Below are positions 50,297 through 58,827 of a stretch of 64,000 nt of DNA, in pieces. Every line of letters starts with the position of its first letter. Positions within the stretch are counted from its first letter, which is position 1. This DNA comes from an uncultured Bacteroidaceae bacterium (GTDB lineage: Bacteria; Bacteroidota; Bacteroidia; Bacteroidales; Bacteroidaceae). A program made the position numbers and the translations under genes. The DNA lies in NCBI GenBank assembly GCA_944320965.1, contig CALUJO010000010.1:1-64000 (forward strand). The letters are read 5' to 3'. A model generated the notes under the pieces. The model did no database searches. It worked only from the letters and a program-made list of their open reading frames with translations, and was not told the origin of the DNA.

Positions 50297-50342
50297 AGCA
50301 CCGGTCAAAATACTGAATAACAGTGTTTTGGCCGGTGCTTTT
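50297..50342 (+). terminator. Terminator hairpin of the hybrid regulator, head of repeat cassette copy 1
   Basis: AGCACCGG and CAAAA-rich inner stem paired with GTTTTGGCCGGTGCT, then TTTT, 30 bp after the stop codon. The same type of hairpin starts cassettes 2 and 3. Confidence 0.85.
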
Positions 50343-50451
50343 GCGTCGTGTGTTTTAATAGCTCTTCTGAAAAATGCTCCGTATTTGTTAAGTCTTTGCC
50401 TCATTATGCGCCGTCTGTGCTAATGCCCTTGCCTGTATCCAGTTAATTTTG
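50342..50451 (+). repeat. Three-box upstream array, copy 1
   Basis: Three related boxes of about 18 bp start at 50342 (TGCGTCGTGTGTTTTAATA), 50375 (TGCTCCGTATTTGTTA) and 50407 (TGCGCCGTCTGTGCTAATG), that is 33 and 32 bp apart. A perfect -7 box TAATTTTG lies 37 bp after the start of the third box (50444-50451). The same layout recurs at 53.9 and 58.7 kb. Such spacing, about three turns of DNA, is what repeated binding sites upstream of a promoter would show. The downstream gene is histone-like. Confidence 0.7.
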
Positions 50452-50549
50452 TGCAAATCATAATTGAAACTATTGGCTGGAATGAAAGCCATAAGCATCG
50501 TAGAAGAATAAATAGTCAACTATATTATTAATTTAAAACGACAGAAACT

Positions 50550-50738
50550 ATGACTGAAGAACTATTGAAAGAAATCCGTCGGGTGAGCGAGGCTCTACTA
50601 ACAGACGGGGCATTACAGAACGAGCGCAATAACAAGGCTGCAGGGGTTCGTGCCCGCAAGGCTTCCCTGGAACTGGAACGGCTGACAAAGGCTTTCCGCA
50701 AGGCAAGTCTCGAAGCAGATAAGGAGAGAGACCGGTAA
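50550..50738 (+). CDS. Histone H1-like Hc1-family DNA-binding protein, copy 2
   Basis: Small basic protein of 62 aa. Its centre NNKAAGVRARKASLELERL matches the paralogue at 31326-31502 (NKAAGMRARKASLELEKL), while the N-terminus is different (MTEELLKEIRRVSEALLTDG). It is expected to bind DNA without sequence preference. It stands between the three-box array and a perfect terminator-like hairpin, so it is its own transcription unit. Richer in arginine and G+C than copy 1, in keeping with this part of the window. Confidence 0.8.
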   Translation: MTEELLKEIRRVSEALLTDGALQNERNNKAAGVRARKASLELERLTKAFRKASLEADKERDR

Positions 50739-50775
50739 ACAAGGATACGTGATCCGCATCCGGACAGATTTCCCT

Positions 50776-50813
50776 GCTAAACGAACGGCGACACTCTGTC
50801 ACCGTTCATTTAG
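50776..50813 (+). terminator. Terminator-like hairpin after the second histone-like gene
   Basis: An 18-bp stem with two mismatches (GCTAAACGAACGG... paired with ...CCGTTCATTTAGC), loop CTC, 38 bp after the stop codon. No T-run of note follows. Confidence 0.65.
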
Positions 50814-50893
50814 CTTATCTTCATCATCGGTTCCATGTTGAAAATAAAACGGGGTAGTATAGTAAAAAGTAATAATCCTTAAAGCGAAACATT

Positions 50894-52393
50894 ATGAGGA
50901 CAACAGTTTTTAGAAGAATTTCACTGATGGCGGCAATATTGTTTGCCACAGGTCTTGTTGCCGAAGCACAAGTAAGCAAATTTATAAAAAAAGCAAAGGA
51001 GGCAGTAACATCAAAGGTTGAGAAAGCAGTTGACAATACAGTAGGCAGCGTTGTTGGTGAAGATGCCGGTAATATATCCAATTCCGGTCTTAACGTGGGC
51101 GGCAAACCGGCACTTTCGGCAGTCACCAACGGCAAAGTATATTATGTAAGTCTTGAAAGGGGCAGTGCAAGGGCCGAGGGAACTAAGGACGCCCCTATGC
51201 GAGATGTGCAGAAAGCTATCGACAAGGCAGCTAACGGCGATGTAATCCGCATTGCCCAGGGTAATTACCTTGGCAATCTCGACCGCGGATGGATTGAAAT
51301 GAAAGGCAAGTATGTCAGTCTCGAAGGCGGATGGAAAGACGACTTCAGCGAACGCAACCCAGTCAAGTACATCACACGCATACAGCCTTCTGTTGAACAG
51401 AGAGGAACAATAGGACAGGGACTTCTGATGATAGAGGCAACATCAGACAGAAATTCCCGGATAATTATAGACGGACTGTTCTTTGACCTCGGTCTTGTAC
51501 ATGAATATGCAAAAGCCGACCCAACCGACGAACGTTTCGGCTGTCCCGAAGGATGCGAAACAGGCCGTATCATGCCGGTGGGAAATCCTCCAAACAAGAC
51601 AACACGTCTTATAGGCGGAAAAGTGGCAGGAAAACTCGTAATCCGCAACTGCATGTTCCTTAACGCATCATTCAACGCCATCATCATGACAAACATGGGC
51701 GGCGACTGGGAGATATACAACAATGTATTTGTTTCCAACCTCTATGCTTCCTGCGAGATTAACGGAGGTCTGAACCAGAACACAGGGGCACACCAATCAA
51801 CTGTCGACTTCCACCATAATACAGTATTGTTCTCATGGCCAACGACAAAAGAAATGGAAAGTATGGGTTACGGATACCGGTTCAAAAACGGTGCCGACCA
51901 CAACGTTCACCACAATATCTTCGGTTGCAACAACTACGGTGCATTGGACGGCGGTTGGGACGATTCTAACCTCCCCGCCGACAAGCGCAAAATCTGTTCG
52001 GCCTACGACAACCTGTTCTTCATGAACAGAGGTGACCTTGTTATGGCAGGAAACAGCGGCGGCAAATGGCTCTACGTTCCGGGCAAGCGTTTTGACGAAG
52101 TTGAAATGCTGACCAAGTACGAAAACAACAGAGAGCTTCCCGGTACAAGCAAGTTCAAAGATGTTATTGACCAGCCATATTTGAAAGGATATGCTTCTCT
52201 CGAGATAATTACAACCGAAAGTTATGATGCAAATTCTGCAGCAAACCTGTACAGAGAGGCTCACGGATTGAACAAGCAGGGAACCATGATAACCCGCGTG
52301 TCAATGTTCGGAAACCGCTACAATTTTGACAAGGCGGTACAACTGTTCGGAGCCGAACCGGGATATGGTGCACAGCTCCCGGCAGGAAATTGA
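50894..52393 (+). CDS. Secreted right-handed beta-helix protein
   Basis: Protein of 499 aa with a signal peptide (MRTTVFRRISLMAAILFATG..., cut near AEA-QVSK). A short amphipathic lysine-rich helix (FIKKAKEAVTSKVEKAV) follows. The main part begins YYVSLERGSARAEGTKDAPM, the entry of DUF1565/pectate-lyase-like folds, and shows parallel beta-helix coils with asparagine ladders (WEIYNNVFVSN, DFHHNTVLFSW, HNVHHNIFGCNNYG). This fold occurs in polysaccharide lyases and in adhesins. I see no lyase triad that I could assign. No partner gene is evident. Confidence 0.8.
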   Translation: MRTTVFRRISLMAAILFATGLVAEAQVSKFIKKAKEAVTSKVEKAVDNTVGSVVGEDAGNISNSGLNVGGKPALSAVTNGKVYYVSLERGSARAEGTKDAPMRDVQKAIDKAANGDVIRIAQGNYLGNLDRGWIEMKGKYVSLEGGWKDDFSERNPVKYITRIQPSVEQRGTIGQGLLMIEATSDRNSRIIIDGLFFDLGLVHEYAKADPTDERFGCPEGCETGRIMPVGNPPNKTTRLIGGKVAGKLVIRNCMFLNASFNAIIMTNMGGDWEIYNNVFVSNLYASCEINGGLNQNTGAHQSTVDFHHNTVLFSWPTTKEMESMGYGYRFKNGADHNVHHNIFGCNNYGALDGGWDDSNLPADKRKICSAYDNLFFMNRGDLVMAGNSGGKWLYVPGKRFDEVEMLTKYENNRELPGTSKFKDVIDQPYLKGYASLEIITTESYDANSAANLYREAHGLNKQGTMITRVSMFGNRYNFDKAVQLFGAEPGYGAQLPAGN

Positions 52394-52529
52394 CATAAAA
52401 AGAAACATAAGTATATATGACATTTGGCAAAAGAAACATGAATATTTAGAAGATCAGGCAAAAGAAGAATGACTTTTTAAACATTTGGCAGAAGAAACAT
52501 GAATGAATAATTTAAAAGAAGTAAGTATT
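52393..52529 (+). repeat. Degenerate tandem leader repeats with minigenes, before the TMEM43-like gene
   Basis: Units of about 30 bp with the core ACATTTGGCAnAAGAAACATG repeat between 52420 and 52510. Each unit has a purine-rich tract, an ATG and a stop codon after three codons: ATG at 52438 (stop TAG), 52469 (TAA) and 52499 (TAA). The ATGs are 31, 30 and 31 bp apart, counting the true start at 52530 as the fourth. The array could be a set of decoy starts or simply a duplicated translation-initiation region. Confidence 0.6.
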
Positions 52530-53765
52530 ATGGCATACCAGGAAAAAAAGACAATAGGATACGGCACGCGGGTGTCCAACTCTGCAAAAGGTATCGGAAC
52601 CGGCTTCATACTGTTGCTGGCAGGTACCGTAATGCTGTGGTGGAATGAAGGCCGGGCCGTAAAGACAGCAAAGATGCTTGAAGAGGCACAAGGGGTAACC
52701 GTCCATGTCGATGATGTATCAGAAACAGACCCCTCATTAAACGGGAAACTTATTCATGCCACTGCATTCACCGACACCAAAGACTCACTTAGTGACCCCG
52801 CATTTGGCATAGGAGCAGTAGCAATCAAACTTGAACGCAGGGTAGAATATTACCAGTGGGTCGAAAATGCCGAGACCGAAACAAAAGACAAGATTGGAGG
52901 CAGTCAGGAACAGATAACAACATACACCTATAATAAGGAATGGGTTGGAAAACCTGTCAAATCCGCAGAGTTTAAAGACCCTGCTTATCAGAACAGTAAC
53001 TTTACAGTAATGCATCTTGAAGATAAAAGCTACGTTGCCGACAATGTGACTTTCGGTGCCTACCGTCTGCCGAAGAACCTGATAAATACCATTTCCGATG
53101 AAATCCCCATGGAGTTGAATTTCAGCCAGGAGCAGCTTAAGCAGTGGAACAGTGACGTCCGGGCTGTTATTGAAGATATGGTAAAGCCCCGGCCTGATTC
53201 GCTTGCCCAATCATCAGATATTGATTATGTCCACGTAAACAGCAACGTGCTTTATTTTGGAAAGAGCCCTAACAACCCGCAAATCGGAGATGTGTCTGTA
53301 ACATTTACAAAGGTATTGCCTGGCGAGTCAACAGTCATTGCCCAGGTAAATGGCAACAGGTTGCAGTCGTTTGTGGCAAAAAACGGTAAAACGTTTTCTG
53401 TCCTGACAACCGGAGCTGTCGGGCTTGAAGAAATGTATCAGAACGAGCACAAAAGTAATTCAACAATGACCTGGATACTTCGTATGGCAGGTCTTGTATT
53501 GGTATTCTTGGGATTCAAAGGTATTTTCGGCATTCTCACCACCTTGCTGCAGGTTTTGCCTTTCCTTGCCGATATAGTAGGGCTGGGTGTCAGTCTGGTG
53601 TGTGGAGTGCTTGGATTTGTATGGTCGCTTCTTGTCATTGCCTTGGCATGGCTGTTCTATCGTCCGCTCATTGCCGCAATATTGCTGGCAGTAGTCATTG
53701 GTCTGATAGTTTACCTTGTCAAAAGGGGTAAGGACAAAAAGAAGAGCGAAAATCCTGCTGTCTGA
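52530..53765 (+). CDS. TMEM43 family membrane protein
   Basis: Membrane protein (411 aa from the chosen start) of the TMEM43/DUF1625 family, best known from the human nuclear-envelope protein and of unknown role in bacteria. MAYQEKKTIGYGTRVSNSAKG begins the protein; an ATG nine codons earlier (52503) lies inside the leader repeats and is less likely. A transmembrane helix with WWNEGRAVK follows near residues 20-40. A large soluble domain leads to a cluster of three or four helices at the C-terminus (ILRMAGLVLVFLGFKGIFGI onward) and a lysine-rich tail. Confidence 0.88.
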   Translation: MAYQEKKTIGYGTRVSNSAKGIGTGFILLLAGTVMLWWNEGRAVKTAKMLEEAQGVTVHVDDVSETDPSLNGKLIHATAFTDTKDSLSDPAFGIGAVAIKLERRVEYYQWVENAETETKDKIGGSQEQITTYTYNKEWVGKPVKSAEFKDPAYQNSNFTVMHLEDKSYVADNVTFGAYRLPKNLINTISDEIPMELNFSQEQLKQWNSDVRAVIEDMVKPRPDSLAQSSDIDYVHVNSNVLYFGKSPNNPQIGDVSVTFTKVLPGESTVIAQVNGNRLQSFVAKNGKTFSVLTTGAVGLEEMYQNEHKSNSTMTWILRMAGLVLVFLGFKGIFGILTTLLQVLPFLADIVGLGVSLVCGVLGFVWSLLVIALAWLFYRPLIAAILLAVVIGLIVYLVKRGKDKKKSENPAV

Positions 53766-53791
53766 CTCGTCCTCAATTTCCATAACGTCAC

Positions 53792-53860
53792 GGCATTGCC
53801 AAGGTTATCCTGCCGCAATGCCAAATCAGAAAGACTCCCGCTATCCTGACTTTCGGGAGT
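53792..53860 (+). terminator. Paired hairpins after the TMEM43-like gene
   Basis: Two stems follow the stop codon: GGCATTGC / GCAATGCC (53792-53822) and ACTCCCG / CGGGAGT (53834-53860). Neither has a long T-run. A third, stronger hairpin of the repeat cassette comes directly afterwards. Confidence 0.5.
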
Positions 53861-53870
53861 ATAAATTCCG

Positions 53871-54024
53871 AAACCGGCTAAGACACTGTCATTAAGTGTT
53901 TTAGCCGGTTTTTATGCGCCGTATGTTATAATACTTCATGCAAAAAATGCTTCATGATTTACATTTTTACCTCTATTATGCGCCGTATGTTCTAACATAC
54001 TAATCCGCAATCCGCTTACTTTAC
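53871..54024 (+). repeat. Hairpin plus three-box upstream array, copy 2
   Basis: The hairpin (53871-53913) pairs AAACCGGCTAAGACACT with AGTGTTTTAGCCGGTTT and ends in T residues. The boxes begin at 53915 (TGCGCCGTATGTTATAATA), 53948 (TGCTTCATGATTTACA) and 53979 (TGCGCCGTATGTTCTAACA), 33 and 31 bp apart. Box 3 is a perfect dyad here: GTATGTT CT AACATAC. TACTTTAC, a weak -7 box, starts 38 bp after the start of box 3. The first BspA-like gene follows 44 bp later. The AATCCGCTTACTTTA stretch after box 3 is shared with copy 3. Confidence 0.72.
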
Positions 54025-54067
54025 GTTTGAGAAAAAACGATAATACCAACAATAAAATTGAAATATT

Positions 54068-56815
54068 ATGAGAAGAACATTATTTACTATTATCATTGCC
54101 CTGTTGGGAGTAACAGGCGCATGGGCAAAGGAAACCACTCATACTGTGAACAACCTGATATACACGGTTGTCCAACCGGGAACCGGTGAGAATTATGCCA
54201 TTTTATCGGGTTACGAAAATTCTCCTGAAGGTATATTGGATATTCCGGGCATTATACCGGTATACTTTGGAGTAAAACCACTCAAAATTCCTGTAACAAT
54301 GATTGGTGAGCAGGCTTTCATTGATCGTGAAAAGATAACCCAAGTAAATATCCCGTCCTCTATAAAAAGTATCGGAAACCTGGCATTCAATGGTTGTATC
54401 AGTCTGACAAGTTTCAATGTAAACAGCAAAAATGCAAATTTCTGCTCCGAAAACGGTATCCTGTTCAACAAAGACAAAACCACATTGTTACAATATCCTT
54501 CGGCCAAGGCGGATACCGGTTATTCTATCCCCGACGGTGTGACGAAAATTGAAGATTGGGCTTTTTACGACTGTAACAAACTGACTGTTATGACAATTCC
54601 GAGCAGTGTTGCAACTATCGGGGAATATGCTTTAAATTTCTGCACGGGCCTCACTGAATTATTCGTGCATGCAACAACTCCGCCAACCGTCGGGACAAAT
54701 GCTTTTACGAATGTCGACCGTGCTATTCCTGTATATGTACCCGCCGCATCGCTTGACGCCTACAAGGCGGCTGCCGGCTGGAAAGATTTCACCAATCTGC
54801 AGGCTTTGGTAACGGAATTTACTGTGAATAACCTGAAATACAAGGTTACCGACAATACAGCTAATGAAGTTGAACTGACAGGTTATACAACAAAACCGAC
54901 AGGCAAACTGTATATTCCTACAAATCTAACTTATGGCAGCAAGACATATCTTGTGACCGGAATCAAAAATGATGCGTTCTACGGATGCTCTGAAATTACC
55001 GAAGTTACTATCCCTACCTGCGTAAAAAGCATTGGGCAGAGAGCATTCTACGAGTGCACTTCACTCGGGAATTTGAAGATAGTGAATGGTGTAACAAGTA
55101 TCGGAGACCAGGCATTCTGCAAATGTTCTGCACTTACTAAAGTGACCATCCCCGAAAGTGTTACAAGTTTAGGTCAGTTGGTGTTTGCTGAATGTTCCTC
55201 ACTTACGCAAGCAACCATAGGTAGCGGGGTGACGGAAATCCGTTTCGGATTGTTTGGTGGTTGTACTGCACTTGAGAAGGTGGTTATAGGTAAAGGTGTA
55301 ACAGAAATTGGAAATGTTGCTTTCGCAAACTGTAGTAAAATCAAGGAAATGACGGTTCAGGCCACCGTCCCGCCGACAGTGGAATATGCACAATCTTTAG
55401 GCACTATCAGCCGCGACATTCCTGTATATGTACCCGCCGAATCGCTTGACGCCTACAAGGAAGCCAACAGATGGAAAGAATTCACTAAATTGCAGGCTTT
55501 GGTAACGGAATTTACTGTGGATAACCTGAAATACAAGGTTACCGACTATATAGCTGATGAAGTTGAACTGACAGGTTATGCAACAGAACCGACAGGCAAA
55601 CTGGATATTCCTGCAAGTGTAACTTATGGCAGCAAGACATATCGTGTGACAAGTATCGGATTTCAGGCATTCTACAAATGTTCTACACTTACAAGAGTAA
55701 CAATCCCTGCCAGCGTAACCAGTGTTGATGCCGCTGTTTTCGGTATGTGTTCTTCACTTACGCAAGCAACCATAGGTGACGGGGTGAAGAGAATCAATGC
55801 GTCCATGTTTTCCGGATGTTCAGCGCTTGAGAAATTGGTCATAGGTAAAGCGGTAACATATATTGATCTTTATGCTTTTAAAAACTGTTCAAATCTCAAG
55901 GAAATTACGGTTTTGGCTTCCAATCCGCCTTTCGTGCCACAAGTTGAAGTTTTCGAAAACGTCAGCCGCGACATTCCTGTATATGTGCCCGCCGCATCGC
56001 TGGCAGCCTACCAGGCAGCCAGCATATGGCAAGATTTCACTAAATTGCAGGCTTTGGTAACGGAATTTACTGTGGACAACCTGAAATACAAGATTACCGA
56101 CTATATAGCTGATGAAGTTGAACTGACAGGTTATACAACAAAACCGACAGGCAAACTGGATATTCCTGCAAGTGTAACTTATGGCAGCAAGACATATAGT
56201 GTGACAAGTATCGTAGAGCAGGCATTCAGCGGATGCTCCGAAATTACCGAAGTGACTATCCCTGCCAGCGTAACCAGTGTTGGTTCGGGTGTGTTCAATG
56301 GGTGTTCTTCACTTACGCAAGCAACCATAGGTGACGGGTTGACGGAAATCAGTACGTTCATGTTTACCAACTGTTCAGCGCTTGAGAAATTGGTCATAGG
56401 TAAAGGGGTAACAAAAATTGGAAGTTATGCTTTTGCAAACTGTTCAAATCTCAAGGAAATTACGGTTTTGGCTTCCAATCCGCCTTCAGTGGCATCAGAT
56501 AGAACTTTCGAAAACGTCAGCCGCGACATTCCTGTATATGTTCCGTTGGAAAGTCTATCAGCCTACCAGACAGCCGACGTATGGAAAGAATTTACTAATC
56601 TGCAGGCAATCGCCGGTACAGCCATCGACACACCTTCAATGCCCGAGAGCATCAGCATACAGGGCGGCATGCTGCACAACCCGCAGCAGTTGCCTGTAAT
56701 CATATACGGCCTGACAGGACGACCGGTTTACAGCGGCAACGCAACAACAGTCGAGCTGCCAGCCGGAATGTATATTGTCAGCTGCAACGGCGCAAGCTGC
56801 AAGGCGGTGTTCTGA
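54068..56815 (+). CDS. BspA-like leucine-rich-repeat surface protein 1
   Basis: Secreted protein of 915 aa. A signal peptide (MRRTLFTIIIALLGVTGAWA) is followed by LRR_5 repeats of the Treponema/BspA type (pattern F..CssLt.vtIp.sVtsIg). The repeats group into modules, each closed by a DIPVYVPAASLDAY segment and reopened by a TVNNLKYKVTDNTANEVEL segment. Module starts at 54801, 55494 and 56049 are close to identical in DNA. The C-terminal tail (about 846-915) has the features of a type IX sorting domain (IYGLTGRPVYSGNATTVELP, then GMYIVSCNG). Proteins of this type bind host matrix or other bacteria; the ligand here is unknown. Confidence 0.88.
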   Translation: MRRTLFTIIIALLGVTGAWAKETTHTVNNLIYTVVQPGTGENYAILSGYENSPEGILDIPGIIPVYFGVKPLKIPVTMIGEQAFIDREKITQVNIPSSIKSIGNLAFNGCISLTSFNVNSKNANFCSENGILFNKDKTTLLQYPSAKADTGYSIPDGVTKIEDWAFYDCNKLTVMTIPSSVATIGEYALNFCTGLTELFVHATTPPTVGTNAFTNVDRAIPVYVPAASLDAYKAAAGWKDFTNLQALVTEFTVNNLKYKVTDNTANEVELTGYTTKPTGKLYIPTNLTYGSKTYLVTGIKNDAFYGCSEITEVTIPTCVKSIGQRAFYECTSLGNLKIVNGVTSIGDQAFCKCSALTKVTIPESVTSLGQLVFAECSSLTQATIGSGVTEIRFGLFGGCTALEKVVIGKGVTEIGNVAFANCSKIKEMTVQATVPPTVEYAQSLGTISRDIPVYVPAESLDAYKEANRWKEFTKLQALVTEFTVDNLKYKVTDYIADEVELTGYATEPTGKLDIPASVTYGSKTYRVTSIGFQAFYKCSTLTRVTIPASVTSVDAAVFGMCSSLTQATIGDGVKRINASMFSGCSALEKLVIGKAVTYIDLYAFKNCSNLKEITVLASNPPFVPQVEVFENVSRDIPVYVPAASLAAYQAASIWQDFTKLQALVTEFTVDNLKYKITDYIADEVELTGYTTKPTGKLDIPASVTYGSKTYSVTSIVEQAFSGCSEITEVTIPASVTSVGSGVFNGCSSLTQATIGDGLTEISTFMFTNCSALEKLVIGKGVTKIGSYAFANCSNLKEITVLASNPPSVASDRTFENVSRDIPVYVPLESLSAYQTADVWKEFTNLQAIAGTAIDTPSMPESISIQGGMLHNPQQLPVIIYGLTGRPVYSGNATTVELPAGMYIVSCNGASCKAVF

Positions 56816-56833
56816 TATATTGTAAAACATAGC

Positions 56834-56898
56834 AACGACGTCCCGTAACCGTTATACCATATTCTGAACGTTCATACCTACGGTTGCGGGACGTTGTT
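56834..56898 (+). terminator. Terminator-like hairpin between BspA-like genes 1 and 2
   Basis: A 19-bp stem with two wobble pairs (56834-56852 with 56880-56898; core CGTCCCG / CGGGACG). No T-run follows. It separates gene 1 from gene 2, for which I see no three-box array. Confidence 0.65.
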
Positions 56899-56963
56899 AT
56901 CAAACATAAAAAACAACAGTTGCGATTACAGCAAAAACAAACCAAAAATAAAATTACTATAAC

Positions 56964-58541
56964 ATGAAAAGAACCTTATTTACTATTATCATTGTCATGT
57001 TGGCAGTAACAGACGCATGGGCTCAAACGGATTTCTTTGTCAATGGTGTGAAATACCGTATAACCAGCAAAGAAGCAAAAGAAGTTATGGCGTTGGAGTC
57101 TGAGACCGGACTGACCGGTAAGATTGAAATTCCAGCCACCGTTAGCTATGAGATGGTTGTGTATAACGTAACTGAAATCTTTATGAATGTATTCAGTGAA
57201 CGCGAAGGAATCACCGAAGTGACCATTCATGCCCGCCTGAAAAAGATAGGAGACAGGGCGTTTTATAACTGTCCCAATCTGACTAAAGTTGAAATACTGA
57301 ACGATGTAACCGAAGTAGGAATTCAGATATTATCCGACTGCAAGAAACTGAAGTACGCAAACTTCGCGGGCAATGTGACCAGATTCTACAACCATGTGTT
57401 CAAGGGAAGTTCGGCACTTGAACATGTAACATTCAAAGGGGGCTTTACAAGTCTCGGATACGGAGCATTCGAAGAATGCTCGGCACTCAAGGAATTGACA
57501 ATTCCGGCAGGTGTGACCAAGATAGAAAGTTATACTTTCGATCAATGCTCTGCCCTGACCAAAGTGACAATTCCTGAAGGAGTGACAAGTATAGGCGGTT
57601 ATGCATTCAGAAACTGCAGATCCCTTGCCGAAGTGAAAATTCCTGACGGAATGACAACCATACATCAACACGCATTCCAATATTGCACTGCACTTCAGGA
57701 AATAACCATCCCGCAATCAGTGACCAATATAAACCAATATGCGTTTGGTTCATGCTTGGCACTGAAGGATATTACCTTCCTGTCGGACACGTTAACCATG
57801 GAATTAGGAGTGCTCTGGGGCAGCACAAACGTTGCCTCCGTAAACTGGAATGTAGCAGTCTGCAATGATTTTACTGGCAGTCAGTTCAGAGATTGCAGTA
57901 ATATCAGCGAATTTACGATAGGCGATAAGGTGAAACGTATTCCGGCTTGTTTAGGCTACCTTTTTCTTTCATTGAAGAAAGTGACCATCCCCGGCAACGT
58001 GAAAAGCATAGGTTACAGAGCGTTTCGCAACTGCACGGAGCTTGAAAAAGTAACCATAGGCAGTGATGTGTCTGCCATATCCGACAATGTACTCCCGCTA
58101 TATGCCCGTAGCACAGACGTTGACGCCACCAATGCCGTGATGAATATTGGCGATGAGGCATTTGCCTTCTGCCCGGCTATCAGTGAAATGACCATCCTTT
58201 TCACCGTGCCGCCCACTGTCGGAAAAGATGCGTTCCTGAAAGTCAAACGTGATATACCTGTTTATGTTCCTGCCGAGGCTCTAGCCGACTACAAGGCGGC
58301 TGATGGCTGGAAGGAATTCACCAACCTGCAGGCAATCGCCGGTACAGCCATCGACACTCCTTCAATGCCCGAGAGCATCAGCATACAGGGCGGCATGCTG
58401 CACAACCCGCAGCAGTTGCCCGTAAGCATATACGACCTGACAGGACGTCTTGTCTACAGCGGCAACGCAACAACAGTTGAGCTGCCAGCCGGAATATATG
58501 TTGTCAGCTGCAACGGCGCAAGCCGCAAGGCGGTGTTCTGA
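56964..58541 (+). CDS. BspA-like leucine-rich-repeat surface protein 2
   Basis: Shorter relative (525 aa) of the neighbouring genes. The signal peptide MKRTLFTIIIVMLAVTDAWA is almost that of gene 1. A run of LRR_5 repeats covers about 50-450 (ALKELTIPAGVTKIESYTF, ALTKVTIPEGVTSIGGYAF), and one closing DIPVYVPAEALADY segment follows. The last 70 residues repeat the sorting tail of gene 1 almost exactly (SIYDLTGRLVYSGNATTVEL). Only a terminator-like hairpin lies before it; it may be read through from gene 1. Confidence 0.87.
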   Translation: MKRTLFTIIIVMLAVTDAWAQTDFFVNGVKYRITSKEAKEVMALESETGLTGKIEIPATVSYEMVVYNVTEIFMNVFSEREGITEVTIHARLKKIGDRAFYNCPNLTKVEILNDVTEVGIQILSDCKKLKYANFAGNVTRFYNHVFKGSSALEHVTFKGGFTSLGYGAFEECSALKELTIPAGVTKIESYTFDQCSALTKVTIPEGVTSIGGYAFRNCRSLAEVKIPDGMTTIHQHAFQYCTALQEITIPQSVTNINQYAFGSCLALKDITFLSDTLTMELGVLWGSTNVASVNWNVAVCNDFTGSQFRDCSNISEFTIGDKVKRIPACLGYLFLSLKKVTIPGNVKSIGYRAFRNCTELEKVTIGSDVSAISDNVLPLYARSTDVDATNAVMNIGDEAFAFCPAISEMTILFTVPPTVGKDAFLKVKRDIPVYVPAEALADYKAADGWKEFTNLQAIAGTAIDTPSMPESISIQGGMLHNPQQLPVSIYDLTGRLVYSGNATTVELPAGIYVVSCNGASRKAVF

Positions 58542-58631
58542 AACGGTATTTGAAATCACGGTGTTACGCTGATACAAACCATAAAACAAGGCTTCAGTTT
58601 TTTTTGAATTCAGGAATTTGTAAATTTTGAT

Positions 58632-58783
58632 GTCGGCTAAAACATTATATAACAGTGTTTTAGCCGGCATTGTTGCGCCGTGTGTTATAATAGGTAGTAT
58701 ATATTATGCTCCGTATCTGTCATTTTTGTCTTCAAAATGCGCCGTATGTTCTAACAGGCAAATCGGCAATCCGCTTACTTTAT
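58632..58783 (+). repeat. Hairpin plus three-box upstream array, copy 3
   Basis: The hairpin (58632-58668) pairs GTCGGCTAAAACA with TGTTTTAGCCGGC and serves as terminator for gene 2. The boxes begin at 58674 (TGCGCCGTGTGTTATAATA), 58707 (TGCTCCGTATCTGTCA) and 58738 (TGCGCCGTATGTTCTAACA), again 33 and 31 bp apart. TACTTTAT starts 38 bp after the start of box 3. The ATG of BspA-like gene 3 is at 58828. The upstream flank GGAATTTGTAAATTTT also resembles copy 1 (GGATTTGTAAATTTT). Confidence 0.72.
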
Positions 58784-58827
58784 TGTTGTGAAAAAGCTAT
58801 ATTATCAACTTTTAAAATTGAGATATT

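Noticed and set aside
50342..50425. CRISPR-like array (three short repeats with spacers)
   Set aside because: Only three degenerate repeats of about 18 bp with 13-bp spacers, no cas genes, and the same unit recurs before other genes; regulatory sites fit better.
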